A stretch of 64,000 nt of DNA. It comes from JAUIAI01 sp050633665. Lineage in GTDB: Bacteria; Pseudomonadota; Gammaproteobacteria; Burkholderiales; Burkholderiaceae_E. The stretch's first letter is position 1; each line of letters starts with the position of its first letter. The translations under genes were made by a program, and so were the position numbers. The notes beneath the pieces are model-generated. The model searched no databases, was not told where the DNA came from, and worked only from the letters and a program-made list of their open reading frames with translations. The stretch lies in the NCBI GenBank assembly GCA_050633665.1, contig JBOEGY010000008.1, positions 356,027-420,026 of the forward strand, in the 5' to 3' direction. Shown piece by piece: positions 8,307 to 17,576 of this stretch.

Positions 8307-9974
8307 ATGGCCAACCCGGCACCAGATTTTGACCCGACGCTGTTCGACAAAATTAACCGAAACTACGAACACGCCTGTGAGAATTTTGCCATTCCGGCCC
8401 CCGAGTTTTTCAACTTTGGCTTCGATGTCATTGACCAGTTAGCCACAGAACATGACGGCACCGCCGTCATTGCCGTCGACCGTAGCGGCGACAGCGTTCA
8501 ACCGATCAAATTCAGCGAGCTTTCGCGTTCCTCTAATCAGTTCGCCAATGCGCTGATCTCACTCGGACTGAAACCGGGTGATCACGCCTGTGTCGTTATC
8601 GGACGGATTCCTCAGTGGTACACGGTTTTATTCGGGTGCATGAAAGCGGGAGTCGTTTCCATGCCTGGCACCAATCTGCTTACCGCGAAAGACATTGCCT
8701 ACCGCATTAACAAAGCCGGCGCCCGGGCAGTAATGGTGACTCCGGAGCATTGCGACAAGGTCGAAAGCATTCGGTCTGAATGCCCAAGCCTGGAGTACCT
8801 GATCGTCACCGGTCAGGAGAAACAAGGGTGGCATTCCTTAACGGCCTTGTGCGAGAAGAACAGCACGGAAATTGCGGCGGACGCCAGAATCCGGACTCGC
8901 TCGACCGAGCCGATGATGGCTTATTTCACCTCCGGCACCACGTCGCTGCCCAAAATGGTATCGCGTAACTATGGCTACGCGCTGGCGCAGGTCGCCACCG
9001 GTCTTTTCTGGATGGACAACCGGCCTGGCGATGTGCACTGGACACTAACCGACACCGGCTGGGCAAAAGCGGCATGGGGGATGTTGTTTGCCCAGTTCAC
9101 CCTGCGCTCGCCAATCGTCCTTTACGATGGAGACGGCGCGTTCGATCCCGATTTTCATCTGCGCATGATTGCCAAACTCGGTGTCAAGACGTTCTGTGCG
9201 CCACCCACGGTGTATCGCCTGTTCGCCCAGCAGCCACTGGATCAATACGATTTGTCCAGTATCCGGCGTTCGTTATCCGCCGGAGAACCACTTAATCCGG
9301 AAGTCATCCGGATCTGGGAGCGCAATACCGGTACAGTGATCGCCGACGGCTACGGCCAGACCGAAACGGTCAATATTGTTGGCAATTTTCCAGATCAAGA
9401 GGTGCGCTATGGCTCGATGGGTCAGGCCGTACCCGGATTTGACATTGATGTGATCGACGACGCCGGTAATCGTTTACCCACCGGCGAGGTCGGGCATATT
9501 GCAGTGCGCCTGACAGACCCGTGGCCGGCCGGTTTATTCCACGGTTACCAGACAGAAGGCGAGCCCGACAAAAGGTCGTTTCATGACGGATGGTATTTCA
9601 CGGGTGACACCGCAACCCGGGACGAACAAGGCTACTTCTGGTTTGTCGGCCGAGCCGATGATTTAATCAGCTCGGCCGGTTACCGAATCAGTCCGTTCGA
9701 GGTCGAGAGCTCTCTGCTCGAACACCCGGCGGTCGCTGAAAGCGCAGTCGTGGGCAAACCGGACGCGACGCGGGGCGAAATCGTGAAGGCATTCATTACC
9801 CTTTCCAACGGATACACGGCCAGTGAAGCGCTGATCGAAGACATCCAGACTTTCTGCAAGGCACACACCGCGCCGTATAAGTACCCTCGTGAAATTCAAT
9901 TTGTCGATGCGCTGCCCAAGACCATATCGGGCAAGATTCGCCGGGTTGATCTACGCAAATCCGACGCGGGCTAG
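8307..9974 (+). CDS. Acyl-CoA synthetase (AMP-forming)
   Basis: Adenylate-forming ligase that joins a carboxylic acid to CoA using ATP. The signature YFTSGTTSLPKMVSRNY (P-loop-like) is present, followed by ADGYGQTETVNIVGN, FTGDTATRDEQGYFWFVGRADD and the C-terminal PKTISGKIRR with the catalytic lysine. The SGTTSLPK variant is typical of medium-chain/aromatic acyl-CoA ligases (benzoate-CoA ligase and ACSM-like), not acetyl-CoA synthetase. The ATG at 8307 has AGGAGA 8 bases upstream; the open frame extends upstream but without support. 555 residues. Its TAG stop shares the CTAG tetranucleotide with the stop of the opposing aminotransferase. Confidence 0.88.
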   Translation: MANPAPDFDPTLFDKINRNYEHACENFAIPAPEFFNFGFDVIDQLATEHDGTAVIAVDRSGDSVQPIKFSELSRSSNQFANALISLGLKPGDHACVVIGRIPQWYTVLFGCMKAGVVSMPGTNLLTAKDIAYRINKAGARAVMVTPEHCDKVESIRSECPSLEYLIVTGQEKQGWHSLTALCEKNSTEIAADARIRTRSTEPMMAYFTSGTTSLPKMVSRNYGYALAQVATGLFWMDNRPGDVHWTLTDTGWAKAAWGMLFAQFTLRSPIVLYDGDGAFDPDFHLRMIAKLGVKTFCAPPTVYRLFAQQPLDQYDLSSIRRSLSAGEPLNPEVIRIWERNTGTVIADGYGQTETVNIVGNFPDQEVRYGSMGQAVPGFDIDVIDDAGNRLPTGEVGHIAVRLTDPWPAGLFHGYQTEGEPDKRSFHDGWYFTGDTATRDEQGYFWFVGRADDLISSAGYRISPFEVESSLLEHPAVAESAVVGKPDATRGEIVKAFITLSNGYTASEALIEDIQTFCKAHTAPYKYPREIQFVDALPKTISGKIRRVDLRKSDAG

Positions 9975-11179
9975 TCTACTGATGCCGACGGGCCGGCGAA
10001 GTACTTGTGCAGCCGGTCGGCCGCGTCGCGCAAAGCATTGTGAGACACGCCAAAGCAGAGCCGGAGCCAGCCCTCGCCTGCAGGACTGAACGCTGAGCCC
10101 GGCGCAAGCGCCACACCGACTTGGTCCAGAATATCGAAGGCGACCGCGCGGCTGTCGGCCATGCCCTCAACTGAGAAAAAAACATAAAACGCGCCAGCCG
10201 GCCTGACCAGCCGAATACCGGGGATCGACTCCAGGGCCGTGCAGATGATCTCGCGGCCAGCCGCACATTGCCGGGCCATTTGGGCAACATGATCATCCCC
10301 ATCCCGCAGCGCCACCACAGCAGCCGCCTGAACAAACGTGGTCGCGCCAGTTGACCCATATTGCATCAGGTTGTCATAGACCTGACCTAACGCTACCGGG
10401 GCCAAAGCCCAACCCACCCGCCAACCTGTCATTGACCAGTTCTTTGATAAGGTGTTGCAGATCACCACCCGGTCCTCGGGCTCCATGATGTCGAGCATTG
10501 ACGGTGCTTTGTCGCTCCCGTCGTAAACCATGCGGCCGTAGACTTCATCGGAAATCAACCAGAGCCGGCGCTCTCGGCAGAATGCCAGCACTTGCTGCAT
10601 TTCGTCGGCACTCATTGTCCAGCCGGTCGGGTTGGCCGGCGAATTAATGAAAATCGCCCGGGTGGCCGGCGTAACGGCGTTAAACAGATCCGCCAGTTTT
10701 AGTGTCCAGCCGCGCGCCGGGTCGAAGATCATCGGCACGGCCTTCGGAACCGCCCGGGCAATCCTGGTGGCCTCCAGAATATTCGGCCAGACGGGAACCG
10801 GAATCAGGACTTCCTCTCCCGGTTGCATTAAGGCCAGCAAGGTCTGCGACAAAGCCTGCATCCCGCCAACCGTCACCGTGATTTGCTCCGCAACAACCGG
10901 CTTGCCGTAAATACGCCGATAGTAGGCCGCGATTTCCTCCCGCAACTCAGGCACGCCACGCGACAACGTATACCGCGTCTGCCCTGCTTTCATCGCCTGA
11001 TTGGCAGCCGCCACAATGAATTCCGGGGTCGGTTCGTCTGACTCCCCGGCGTACAGGCGAATTACGTTGTCCCGGCCGTATGCCCGCTCGGCAACCTCCA
11101 GAATCTGGCTATCCTGAACCTCCAGGACTTGCGGGGCAATGGAATCCAACAGCTTTTCAGACCGACCAATCACACTCAT
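9971..11179 (-). CDS. Class I/II PLP-dependent aminotransferase
   Basis: Fold-type I aminotransferase acting on an amino acid and 2-oxo acid in the cytoplasm. Conserved segments: GGMQALSQTLLALMQPGEEV, INSPANPTGWTMS (substrate-contact Asn), ISDEVYGRMVYDG (PLP-binding Asp/Tyr), and the PLP lysine in NTLSKNWSMTGWRVGWA. The start chosen at 11179 has AAGGGA 6-8 bases upstream; an ATG two codons earlier lacks spacing, and a longer frame would add 31 unlikely residues. 402 residues. It is divergent from livF, with 91 bases between starts, so the two may share a promoter region. The substrate is not readable; the neighbouring liv genes hint at an amino acid. Confidence 0.88.
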   Translation of the reverse strand: MSVIGRSEKLLDSIAPQVLEVQDSQILEVAERAYGRDNVIRLYAGESDEPTPEFIVAAANQAMKAGQTRYTLSRGVPELREEIAAYYRRIYGKPVVAEQITVTVGGMQALSQTLLALMQPGEEVLIPVPVWPNILEATRIARAVPKAVPMIFDPARGWTLKLADLFNAVTPATRAIFINSPANPTGWTMSADEMQQVLAFCRERRLWLISDEVYGRMVYDGSDKAPSMLDIMEPEDRVVICNTLSKNWSMTGWRVGWALAPVALGQVYDNLMQYGSTGATTFVQAAAVVALRDGDDHVAQMARQCAAGREIICTALESIPGIRLVRPAGAFYVFFSVEGMADSRAVAFDILDQVGVALAPGSAFSPAGEGWLRLCFGVSHNALRDAADRLHKYFAGPSASVD

Positions 11180-11270
11180 GAGCATTCCCTTACAATCATC
11201 AAGACGTCGCAGGGGCGACAATCCAAAAGCATACAAGAACGACCATCCAATCCGGCAGGCCAGGACCACC

Positions 11271-11978
11271 ATGACTTCTTACCTTTCAGGCCTGCAGATG
11301 ACCGGAGGCTACTCAGGGGCAGACATCCTGCACCAGTGCACTATCTCGGTCGATAAAGGCGAGATAGCGGTAATCGTCGGGCCCAACGGCGCGGGCAAAT
11401 CCACGGCAATGAAAGCCGTGTTTGGCATGCTGAATCTGCGCGAGGGCCGGGTCATGCTCGGCGAGCGCGATATCACCCACCTGAGTCCTCAGCAGCGAGT
11501 CCTTGAGGGCATGGCGTTTGTCCCGCAGACCAACAATGTCTTCAGAGGCATGACCGTACTCGAAAACCTCGAGATGGGCGCGTACGTGCGCCAGGACGAT
11601 TTCACCGATACAGTCGATGAAGTGTTCAGCCTGTTTCCCATCCTGCATGAAAAACGCCACCAGCCTGCCGGCGAGCTCTCCGGTGGGCAGCGTCAGCAGG
11701 TCGCCGTCGGTCGCGCCCTGATGACCAAACCTTCAGTACTGATGCTGGACGAGCCCACCGCCGGCGTCTCGCCCATCGTTATGGACGAGTTGTTTGACCG
11801 GATCCTCGAAATCAAAAATCTGGGGATCGCTATTCTGATGGTTGAACAGAACGCCCGTCAGGCACTCGAGATTGCCGACCGCGGATTCGTACTGGTCAGC
11901 GGCGAGAACCGCTTCACTGATACTGGCGCGGCTCTGCTGGCTAATCCGGACGTGCGCCGGTCTTTCCTGGGAGGTTGA
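11271..11978 (+). CDS. livF: Branched-chain amino-acid-type ABC transporter ATPase LivF
   Basis: One of two cytoplasmic ATPases of a HAAT-family importer. Walker A GPNGAGKST, Q-loop FVPQTNNVF, signature LSGGQRQQVAVGRAL, Walker B VLMLDEPTAGVSP and H-loop region MVEQNARQALEIADR are all present. The MVEQN..QAL wording and the length of 235 residues identify the LivF rather than LivG type. The ATG at 11271 begins MTSYLSGLQM; the frame is open upstream but runs into the divergent aminotransferase start. It is followed by livH after 3 bases. Confidence 0.93.
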   Translation: MTSYLSGLQMTGGYSGADILHQCTISVDKGEIAVIVGPNGAGKSTAMKAVFGMLNLREGRVMLGERDITHLSPQQRVLEGMAFVPQTNNVFRGMTVLENLEMGAYVRQDDFTDTVDEVFSLFPILHEKRHQPAGELSGGQRQQVAVGRALMTKPSVLMLDEPTAGVSPIVMDELFDRILEIKNLGIAILMVEQNARQALEIADRGFVLVSGENRFTDTGAALLANPDVRRSFLGG

Positions 11979-11981
11979 GCG

Positions 11982-12995
11982 ATGACAGACTTTCTCAACG
12001 CGCTCGCGCTGCTGGCCAACTATGTGATCGTCCCCGGTCTCGCCTACGGCTCTCAGCTCGCGCTGGGTGCACTCGGGGCAACCCTGGTTTTCGGCATCCT
12101 GCGGTTCTCCAATTTCGCCCATGGCGACATGATGGCGTTCGGCACGATGATCACCATTATGGTCACCTGGTGGCTTCAAGGCATTGGCGTGTCGATAAGT
12201 CCGATTCCGACCGCCCTGCTGGCGCTCCCGATTGGCATCGCAGTCGCCGCACTGCTGGCCTTGTTAACTGACAAAACCGTTTATCAGTACTACCGCAAGC
12301 AAAAGAGCAAACCTATTACCTTCGTGATTGCGTCAGTAGGCGTTATGTTTGTGATGAACGGGCTCGTGCGGTTCATTATCGGCCCGGGCGATCAACGATT
12401 CAACGATGGCGAGCGCTTCATCTTCAATGCCCGTGAATTCAAGGCGGTGACCGGCCTGGCTGAAGGCATTGCGTTCCGGTGGTCGCAAGGCCTGACAATC
12501 GTGGTCGCCCTTCTGGTAGTCGCGGCGCTGTTTTGGTTCCTGCAGAAGACCAGAACCGGCAAATCCATGCGGGCCTTCTCCGACAATGAAGACCTCGCCC
12601 TGCTCTCGGGCATCAACCCGGACCGGGTTGTCATGGTGACCTGGATCATCGCGGCGGCTCTGGCGACGGTTGCCGGCGTACTGTACGGACTCGACAAGAG
12701 TTTCAAACCATTCACCTACTTCCAGTTGCTCCTGCCAATATTTGCGGCTGCAATTGTCGGTGGCATCGGCCAGCCGTTGGGCGCAATTGCTGGCGGTTTC
12801 GTCATAGCCTTCTCAGAAGTCACCCTGACATTCGCCTATAAACAGGTTCTGAGATATTTGCTCCCTGAATCTATGGCGCCCGAAAGCCTGAGTCAACTCC
12901 TGTCAACCGATTACAAATTCGCGGTCTCGTTTGTCATTCTGGTCGTCGTCCTGTTGATTCGCCCGACCGGCATCTTTCGCGGGAGAGTGTTTTGA
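11982..12995 (+). CDS. livH: Branched-chain amino-acid-type ABC permease LivH
   Basis: Inner-membrane permease with about eight hydrophobic helices over 337 residues. LivH-type features are the early GATLVFGILRFSNFAHGDMMAFG and the coupling region SDNEDLALLSGINPDRVVMVTWIIAAALATVAGVL. The ATG follows the livF stop by 3 bases with GGGAGG inside the end of livF as ribosome site. The last four bases overlap the TTG start of livM (TTGA), so livFHM is one transcription and translation unit. Confidence 0.93.
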   Translation: MTDFLNALALLANYVIVPGLAYGSQLALGALGATLVFGILRFSNFAHGDMMAFGTMITIMVTWWLQGIGVSISPIPTALLALPIGIAVAALLALLTDKTVYQYYRKQKSKPITFVIASVGVMFVMNGLVRFIIGPGDQRFNDGERFIFNAREFKAVTGLAEGIAFRWSQGLTIVVALLVVAALFWFLQKTRTGKSMRAFSDNEDLALLSGINPDRVVMVTWIIAAALATVAGVLYGLDKSFKPFTYFQLLLPIFAAAIVGGIGQPLGAIAGGFVIAFSEVTLTFAYKQVLRYLLPESMAPESLSQLLSTDYKFAVSFVILVVVLLIRPTGIFRGRVF

Positions 12996-14314
12996 GACCG
13001 TCCTTACGACCAGTCTTGTACTTCGCGATCATGGCCGGACTTCTCATGGCAGTCGGGTTTGGCCAGAGTTGGTCAGTAGCCCTGAGCATCCTGAACCTTT
13101 GCCTCGTCTCCGCGATCATGGCGCTGGGTGTCAATATGCAATGGGGTTATGCCGGCTTGTTCAATGTCGGCGTGATGGGGTTTACGGCACTGGGCGGACT
13201 GGCAGCAATCCTGATCGCCAAACCTCCAGTGACCCAGGCATGGCAGGCAGGCGGAGTCGGAATTGCGCTGGCCGCTTTGATCATCATCATCTGTGCGGTT
13301 CTGGTCAAGCTGACGCGCGGTGCGATGGCCGCCGGCTGGGCACGCACGCTATCGGTCGTTCTGATCGTCGCGCTTGGCCTGATGGCTTTCCGGTCGTTTC
13401 TTGACCCGGCGGTCGAAGCGATTGAGTCAGTAGATTCAGCCCGTACCGGCTACCTGGGCGGACTGGGCTTGCCAATTCTGATGGCCTGGCCGGTGGGCGC
13501 TCTGCTGGCGGCCGGTGCCGCGTGGCTTGTCGGCAAAGTTGCACTTGGTTTGCGCTCGGATTACCTTGCAATCGCGACGCTGGGGATTGCCGAAATCATC
13601 ATCGCCATCATGAAAAATGAGGACTGGCTCACCCGTGGCGTCAAGAATGTGACCGGACTGCCGCGACCGGTTCCCTATGAAGTCGAACTGGCGCAGGCGC
13701 CGTGGCTGACGGAGCTGGCAACAACACTGAATCTCGATCCGAATCTGGCCGCCGGCCTGACCGTCAAACTCGCTTACACCGGCTTGTTCCTGGCGGTCCT
13801 GGCCATTGTCATGACCCTGGCTCAGCGCGCCCTCAATTCGCCCTGGGGTCGAATGATGCGGGCCATCCGGGACAACCAGGAGGCCGCCGAGGCGATGGGC
13901 AAAGACGTTACCCGACGCCACTTACAGATTTTTATCGTCGGTTCAGCGGTCGTCGGCCTGGCCGGCGCAATGCTGACCACCCTGGACGGACAGTTCACGC
14001 CCACCACTTACCAACCACTGCGCTTCACGTTTCTGGTCTGGGTCATGGTGATCGTAGGCGGCTCGGGCAATAACTGGGGCTCGGTGCTGGGAGGGTTCCT
14101 GATCTGGTTTGTCTGGATTCAGGCGGAGCCTGCAGGGCTATGGCTCATTGACCTCTTTACGGGCGCAATGGATGCTGACAATCCGGTCAGGAAACACCTG
14201 TTGGAAGCTGCACCACATATGCGAATGATCTTTATGGGCGCTATCCTGCTGATTGTGATGCGATTCAGCCCTCAGGGGCTAATCCCGGAGCGCACCGCCC
14301 CGCGCCCCGCTTAA
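12992..14314 (+). CDS. livM: Branched-chain amino-acid-type ABC permease LivM
   Basis: Second permease of the importer, 440 residues with about ten hydrophobic segments. The LivM signature region MQWGYAGLFNVGVMGFTALGG and the coupling loop SPWGRMMRAIRDNQEAAEAMGKDVTRRHLQIFIVGS are clear. It is longer than the common 300-350 residues because of extra hydrophobic segments between about 65 and 175. The start is TTG at 12992 overlapping the livH stop; the next ATG (13 codons on) would cut the first helix. It is convergent with livG, whose stop lies 32 bases away. Confidence 0.92.
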   Translation: MRPSLRPVLYFAIMAGLLMAVGFGQSWSVALSILNLCLVSAIMALGVNMQWGYAGLFNVGVMGFTALGGLAAILIAKPPVTQAWQAGGVGIALAALIIIICAVLVKLTRGAMAAGWARTLSVVLIVALGLMAFRSFLDPAVEAIESVDSARTGYLGGLGLPILMAWPVGALLAAGAAWLVGKVALGLRSDYLAIATLGIAEIIIAIMKNEDWLTRGVKNVTGLPRPVPYEVELAQAPWLTELATTLNLDPNLAAGLTVKLAYTGLFLAVLAIVMTLAQRALNSPWGRMMRAIRDNQEAAEAMGKDVTRRHLQIFIVGSAVVGLAGAMLTTLDGQFTPTTYQPLRFTFLVWVMVIVGGSGNNWGSVLGGFLIWFVWIQAEPAGLWLIDLFTGAMDADNPVRKHLLEAAPHMRMIFMGAILLIVMRFSPQGLIPERTAPRPA

Positions 14315-14338
14315 TCTGATGCCTGAACCGATGCCTGT

Positions 14339-14356
14339 GCCGGCGCTTAAGCCGGC
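14339..14356. terminator. Possible hairpin between convergent livM and livG
   Basis: GCCGGC-GCTTAA-GCCGGC can fold with six G/C pairs in the gap between the convergent livM and livG stops; the right arm enters the 3' end of livG. There is no long T-run on either strand, so it is at best a weak or Rho-assisted terminator. Confidence 0.3.
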
Positions 14357-15150
14357 GCGGTCGCTTTCTTGTTCTTAAGCCCGGTGCCGAGATAAGCCTC
14401 AATGACTTGCTCATTCGATTTGACTTGCTCTGCGGTGCCTTCCGTCAACACGGCGCCTTCGGCCATCACAATGACCGGATTGCACAAACGCGAAATAAAG
14501 TCCATGTCATGCTCAATCATGCAGAAGGTATAACCGCGCTCCTGATTCAGTCGCAGGATCGCGTCGCCGATCGTATTGAGCAAGGTGCGGTTAACACCGG
14601 CACCGACTTCATCCAGAAAAACTATTTTGGCGTCGACCATCATCGTGCGTCCCAACTCGAGCAGTTTCTTCTGCCCGCCAGACAGATTGCCCGCCGGCTC
14701 ATCAATCACATGCGTCAGATTCAGAAACTCGACAATCTCTTCAGCCTTGGCCCGCACTTCCTGCTCTTGCCGTCCGATTCTGGCACGGCGAAAAAAAGCA
14801 TTGACCAGATTCTCTCCAGCTTGCCCGGAAGCCACCATCATCAAGTTTTCGCGAACCGTGAGGCTACCGAATTCGTGCGCAATCTGAAACGTGCGCAGAA
14901 GACCGCGCTCAAATAGCTGATGTGGCGCCAGCCCGGTAATTTCATCACCGTCGAGAAACACCCGCCCCGAAGTCGGCCCGAAGGCTCCGGCGATCACATT
15001 GAATAAAGTGGTCTTACCAGCGCCATTAGGACCGATCAAACCCGTTATGGAGCCTCGCGCAATCTCGAGACTTGCGCCGTTCACTGCTTTGACGCCGCCA
15101 AAGTGCTTGTGCACATTCTCGACTCGAATCATTGCCGCTTCAGTCATCAC
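14347..15150 (-). CDS. livG: Branched-chain amino-acid-type ABC transporter ATPase LivG
   Basis: Second ATPase of the importer. Walker A GPNGAGKTTLFNVIAG, signature NLSGGQKKLLELGRTMM, Walker B KIVFLDEVGAGVN and H-loop MIEHDMDFISRLCNPVIVM are present; the IEHDMDF motif marks LivG. Walker B reads DEVGAG instead of the usual DEPAAG/DEPTAG, a conservative oddity with the catalytic Glu intact. The start is GTG at 15150, with an ATG one codon later as alternative; GGAG lies 9 bases upstream. 267 residues. It is transcribed with livK, after the hairpin at 15175-15205, and is convergent to livFHM. Confidence 0.92.
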   Translation of the reverse strand: MMTEAAMIRVENVHKHFGGVKAVNGASLEIARGSITGLIGPNGAGKTTLFNVIAGAFGPTSGRVFLDGDEITGLAPHQLFERGLLRTFQIAHEFGSLTVRENLMMVASGQAGENLVNAFFRRARIGRQEQEVRAKAEEIVEFLNLTHVIDEPAGNLSGGQKKLLELGRTMMVDAKIVFLDEVGAGVNRTLLNTIGDAILRLNQERGYTFCMIEHDMDFISRLCNPVIVMAEGAVLTEGTAEQVKSNEQVIEAYLGTGLKNKKATAPA

Positions 15151-15174
15151 CGGGAATCACTCCATAAAAATACA

Positions 15175-15205
15175 AACGCCCCACTACAGCTTGCAGCGGG
15201 GCGTT
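15175..15205 (-). terminator. Intrinsic terminator/attenuator between livK and livG
   Basis: An 8-bp perfect stem (AACGCCCC / GGGGCGTT) with a 15-base loop is followed on the minus strand by TTGTATTTTTATG. It lies 24 bases after the livK stop and before livG, so most transcription should stop after the abundant binding protein, with readthrough into the ATPase gene. Confidence 0.75.
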
Positions 15206-15228
15206 ACCGGGCTTATTGCCGTTTGCTC

Positions 15229-16419
15229 TTAATGAACCTTCATCGTGGCGAACTTACCGCCTTTGACTTCCAGCTCCTTGTAGGAGCCGCCCGACTCGCC
15301 GACTTCCGTCAGCTCAACACTGGTCGCGCCAACATAGTCAACCTCACCACCATCAGCCAGAATTTTCAGGCCCTTGGCGAGTTCACCCGGCAATATCTTG
15401 GTACCCGGGGCATTGGCGACCGACATGATTTTACTCTTGATGCCAGCGCGATCAGCCGACTTCGCTGCTTGAATTGCCAGCGCGATTAACGCGGCCGCAT
15501 CATAGCTTTCGCCGCGGTAAGGGCCATCGGTATCTATACCAGCGGCTTTGGCAATCTTGACGAACATGCCGGCCCCCTCACCTTCGTTGCCTGGCAGCGT
15601 CGCGAAGGAGCCTTCGAGGTCTTTGCCAATCGCGTCGACAAGAGACTGACCCACCATGCCATCGGCCATGACAAAGCGCTCAAAAGCACCCGCGTCGAGC
15701 GCTGCCTGAATAATGCCTTTGCCCCCTTGGTCGATATAGCCGAATACGGCCAGTTCTTTGGCTCCAGAGGCAGCAAGTGCGCCAACCTCAGCCGAGTAGT
15801 CCGCTTTGCCGTCTTCGTGAGCTGCGGTGATCGCGACTTTTCCGCCAATAGCCTTGAATGCATTGGCGAAAGACTCAGACAAACCCTTGCCGTAGTCGTT
15901 GTTGGTGTAGGTGACGGCTATTTCGCTGATCCCGCGGCCTTTGACGATCTCGGCAAGAATCTGTCCCTGACGGGCATCTGACGGCGCCGTACGGAAGAAC
16001 AAACCATTGTCCTTGATTGTCGTCAGCGCCGGTGAAGTGGCTGACGGCGAAACCATTGTGACGCCTTTCGGAATCGCAACATTGTTAGCGACAGCGGTGG
16101 TGACGCCTGAACAGTCGGCGCCCATGATGGCGCTGACGCCATCAGAGGTGATTAAACGCTCGGCAGCAGCAGACGCCGCCGCCGCATCGGTACAGGTCGA
16201 ATCGGCCCTGACCGACTCAATTTTCTGTCCACCCAACAACAATCCCGACTCGGACACTTCCTTTAAGGCAAGCTCGGCTGAAGCGGCCATGCCAGGGGTT
16301 ATTGACTCAAGCGGCCCGGTGAAACCCAGAATCACGCCCACTTTCACCTGGGCATTAGCACCAGTGGCTGCCAAGGCAACCACAGTGGCGATTGCCGATG
16401 AAATAAGAATTTGCTTCAT
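15229..16419 (-). CDS. livK: Branched-chain amino-acid-type ABC substrate-binding protein
   Basis: Periplasmic binding protein (peripla_BP_6 type) of the importer. The signal peptide MKQILISSAIATVVALAATGANA ends in an AxA cleavage site before QVKVGVILGFTGPLES, the usual mature start of this family. 396 residues, usual length. GGAGAAAGGG stands directly before the ATG. The ligand pocket is not diagnostic by eye: leucine-type amino acids, amides or short acids are possible. The 407-base gap upstream should contain its promoter. Confidence 0.9.
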   Translation of the reverse strand: MKQILISSAIATVVALAATGANAQVKVGVILGFTGPLESITPGMAASAELALKEVSESGLLLGGQKIESVRADSTCTDAAAASAAAERLITSDGVSAIMGADCSGVTTAVANNVAIPKGVTMVSPSATSPALTTIKDNGLFFRTAPSDARQGQILAEIVKGRGISEIAVTYTNNDYGKGLSESFANAFKAIGGKVAITAAHEDGKADYSAEVGALAASGAKELAVFGYIDQGGKGIIQAALDAGAFERFVMADGMVGQSLVDAIGKDLEGSFATLPGNEGEGAGMFVKIAKAAGIDTDGPYRGESYDAAALIALAIQAAKSADRAGIKSKIMSVANAPGTKILPGELAKGLKILADGGEVDYVGATSVELTEVGESGGSYKELEVKGGKFATMKVH

Positions 16420-16826
16420 CCCTTTCTCCAGTTTTTCCAGTTTTAGTCACTGATTTTTAACGAGAATCATAAATGATTGGTTGACTAGATTACCACGCCG
16501 GCAAAACGTTTCCCGCCGACCTGGCAGCCCGTTTTGATTGGCGGTCAACGCAGACCGCATCCCCCATTGGAGCTATTTTCATTCCGTCACATATCAATTA
16601 GATTTGTTAACTCGTCAATACGCAAACCAAAAACACCCATTGACGAGCGCAATACCTCTCTCAACAACTATGAGTCTGGAAGCAATCGTCCGACTAAGGC
16701 GTCTCACCCAGACGCAACGGAACAAAGCGACCTCACTCTGAGATCTCATCTGATGCTGGAGCAATCCGGACAATCACTGCCGTAACGAATTTCGGCAGAG
16801 CCTGAATCCCAGAGAGGACAAAGTTG
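16420..16826. other. Intergenic region between divergent livK and a LuxR-type gene
   Basis: About 400 bases without a convincing gene. It contains a 14-bp inverted repeat (AATCAT-AA-ATGATT) at 16465-16478, 46 bases upstream of livK, and on the minus strand the same segment offers TATGAT as a possible -10 box for livK. I saw no clear promoter for the LuxR-type gene, and no copy of the AATACCG operator found further right. Short open frames here look fortuitous. Confidence 0.5.
16465..16478. promoter_or_regulatory. Inverted repeat upstream of livK (candidate operator)
   Basis: Perfect 6-bp inverted repeat AATCAT-AA-ATGATT, positioned 46-59 bases before the livK start and overlapping a possible -10 element on the minus strand. 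A repressor or Lrp-like site is conceivable; no regulator is assigned. Confidence 0.3.
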
Positions 16827-17576
16827 ATGATGAGTTCAATACAAAAAATAGCGGAATCAAAAAAAGCGGAGTCAACACCCGGCGCGTCACCGTTCAGAGT
16901 CGTTGCGTTTGGTCATGATGCCAGCACCGTTCGCGCGGTTGGCAGAATCCTTGAAGACGAACCGGCCATCCAGGTCGTTCTGAACAGCGGACCGATCTCA
17001 ACGCTCAGAGAAACCCAATTACTACCCAACTACAACGTCGCGCTTATCGACATTGATGCCGGGCAGACCAGCACTTACGCCATGGTCAAAATTCTGGTCA
17101 GCGCCTACCCGGACCGGCCTGTCATTGGCATTACCCACACACTAAGACTGGAACCTGTCTGGCACGCAATAAATGCTGGCGCCTCTGGTGTGATTCACCA
17201 GCGAGACTTTGACCCGAGTCGCTTCGTCGCCGATTTACCCTCCGCAGACGATAGCAAGTCCTACCTGAGCCCCACGGTTGCCCGCATTTTGCTTGATCAG
17301 CTAAAGATAGAGCCGCTTACCTCCGAGCCAGCAAAAGAGTCGAAAGCGACTATTTCTTGTAGCGAACCCTGCCCCACAGGCCGGCCGGCGTTATCGCCTC
17401 GTGAATGCGAAATACTCAAGCTAAGCGCAGGCGGTCACATCGGCAAGGAAATCGCGACCATTCTATCGGTGTCACCGCATACGGTAACTACCCATTTCAA
17501 GAATATCTACCGCAAGCTGGAAGTCAATACCCGAGGCGAAGCGGTGTTCCGCGCACACGCCGCCGGCCTGATTTAG
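16827..17576 (+). CDS. LuxR/NarL-type regulator with degenerate receiver domain
   Basis: DNA-binding protein with an N-terminal receiver-like domain (about residues 24-140) and a C-terminal LuxR HTH (about 190-248). In the receiver, the aspartate of ALIDIDAG is present, but the acidic pair is reduced (FGHD), and the conserved lysine is replaced in GVIHQRDF, so phosphorylation control is doubtful, as in CsgD-type regulators. The HTH (LSPRECEILKLSAGG, then SPHTVTTHFKNIYRKLEV) is almost the same as that of the regulator at 19464-20177. An ATG at 16827 with AGAGAGGA 8-9 bases upstream is preferred over the TTG one codon before. Its stop overlaps the convergent kinase stop. Confidence 0.82.
   Translation: MMSSIQKIAESKKAESTPGASPFRVVAFGHDASTVRAVGRILEDEPAIQVVLNSGPISTLRETQLLPNYNVALIDIDAGQTSTYAMVKILVSAYPDRPVIGITHTLRLEPVWHAINAGASGVIHQRDFDPSRFVADLPSADDSKSYLSPTVARILLDQLKIEPLTSEPAKESKATISCSEPCPTGRPALSPRECEILKLSAGGHIGKEIATILSVSPHTVTTHFKNIYRKLEVNTRGEAVFRAHAAGLI

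Noticed and set aside
16534..16785. Small coding frames in the gap before the LuxR-type gene
   Set aside because: Two overlapping frames with no ribosome site, low-complexity translation and no neighbours in phase; more likely non-coding.
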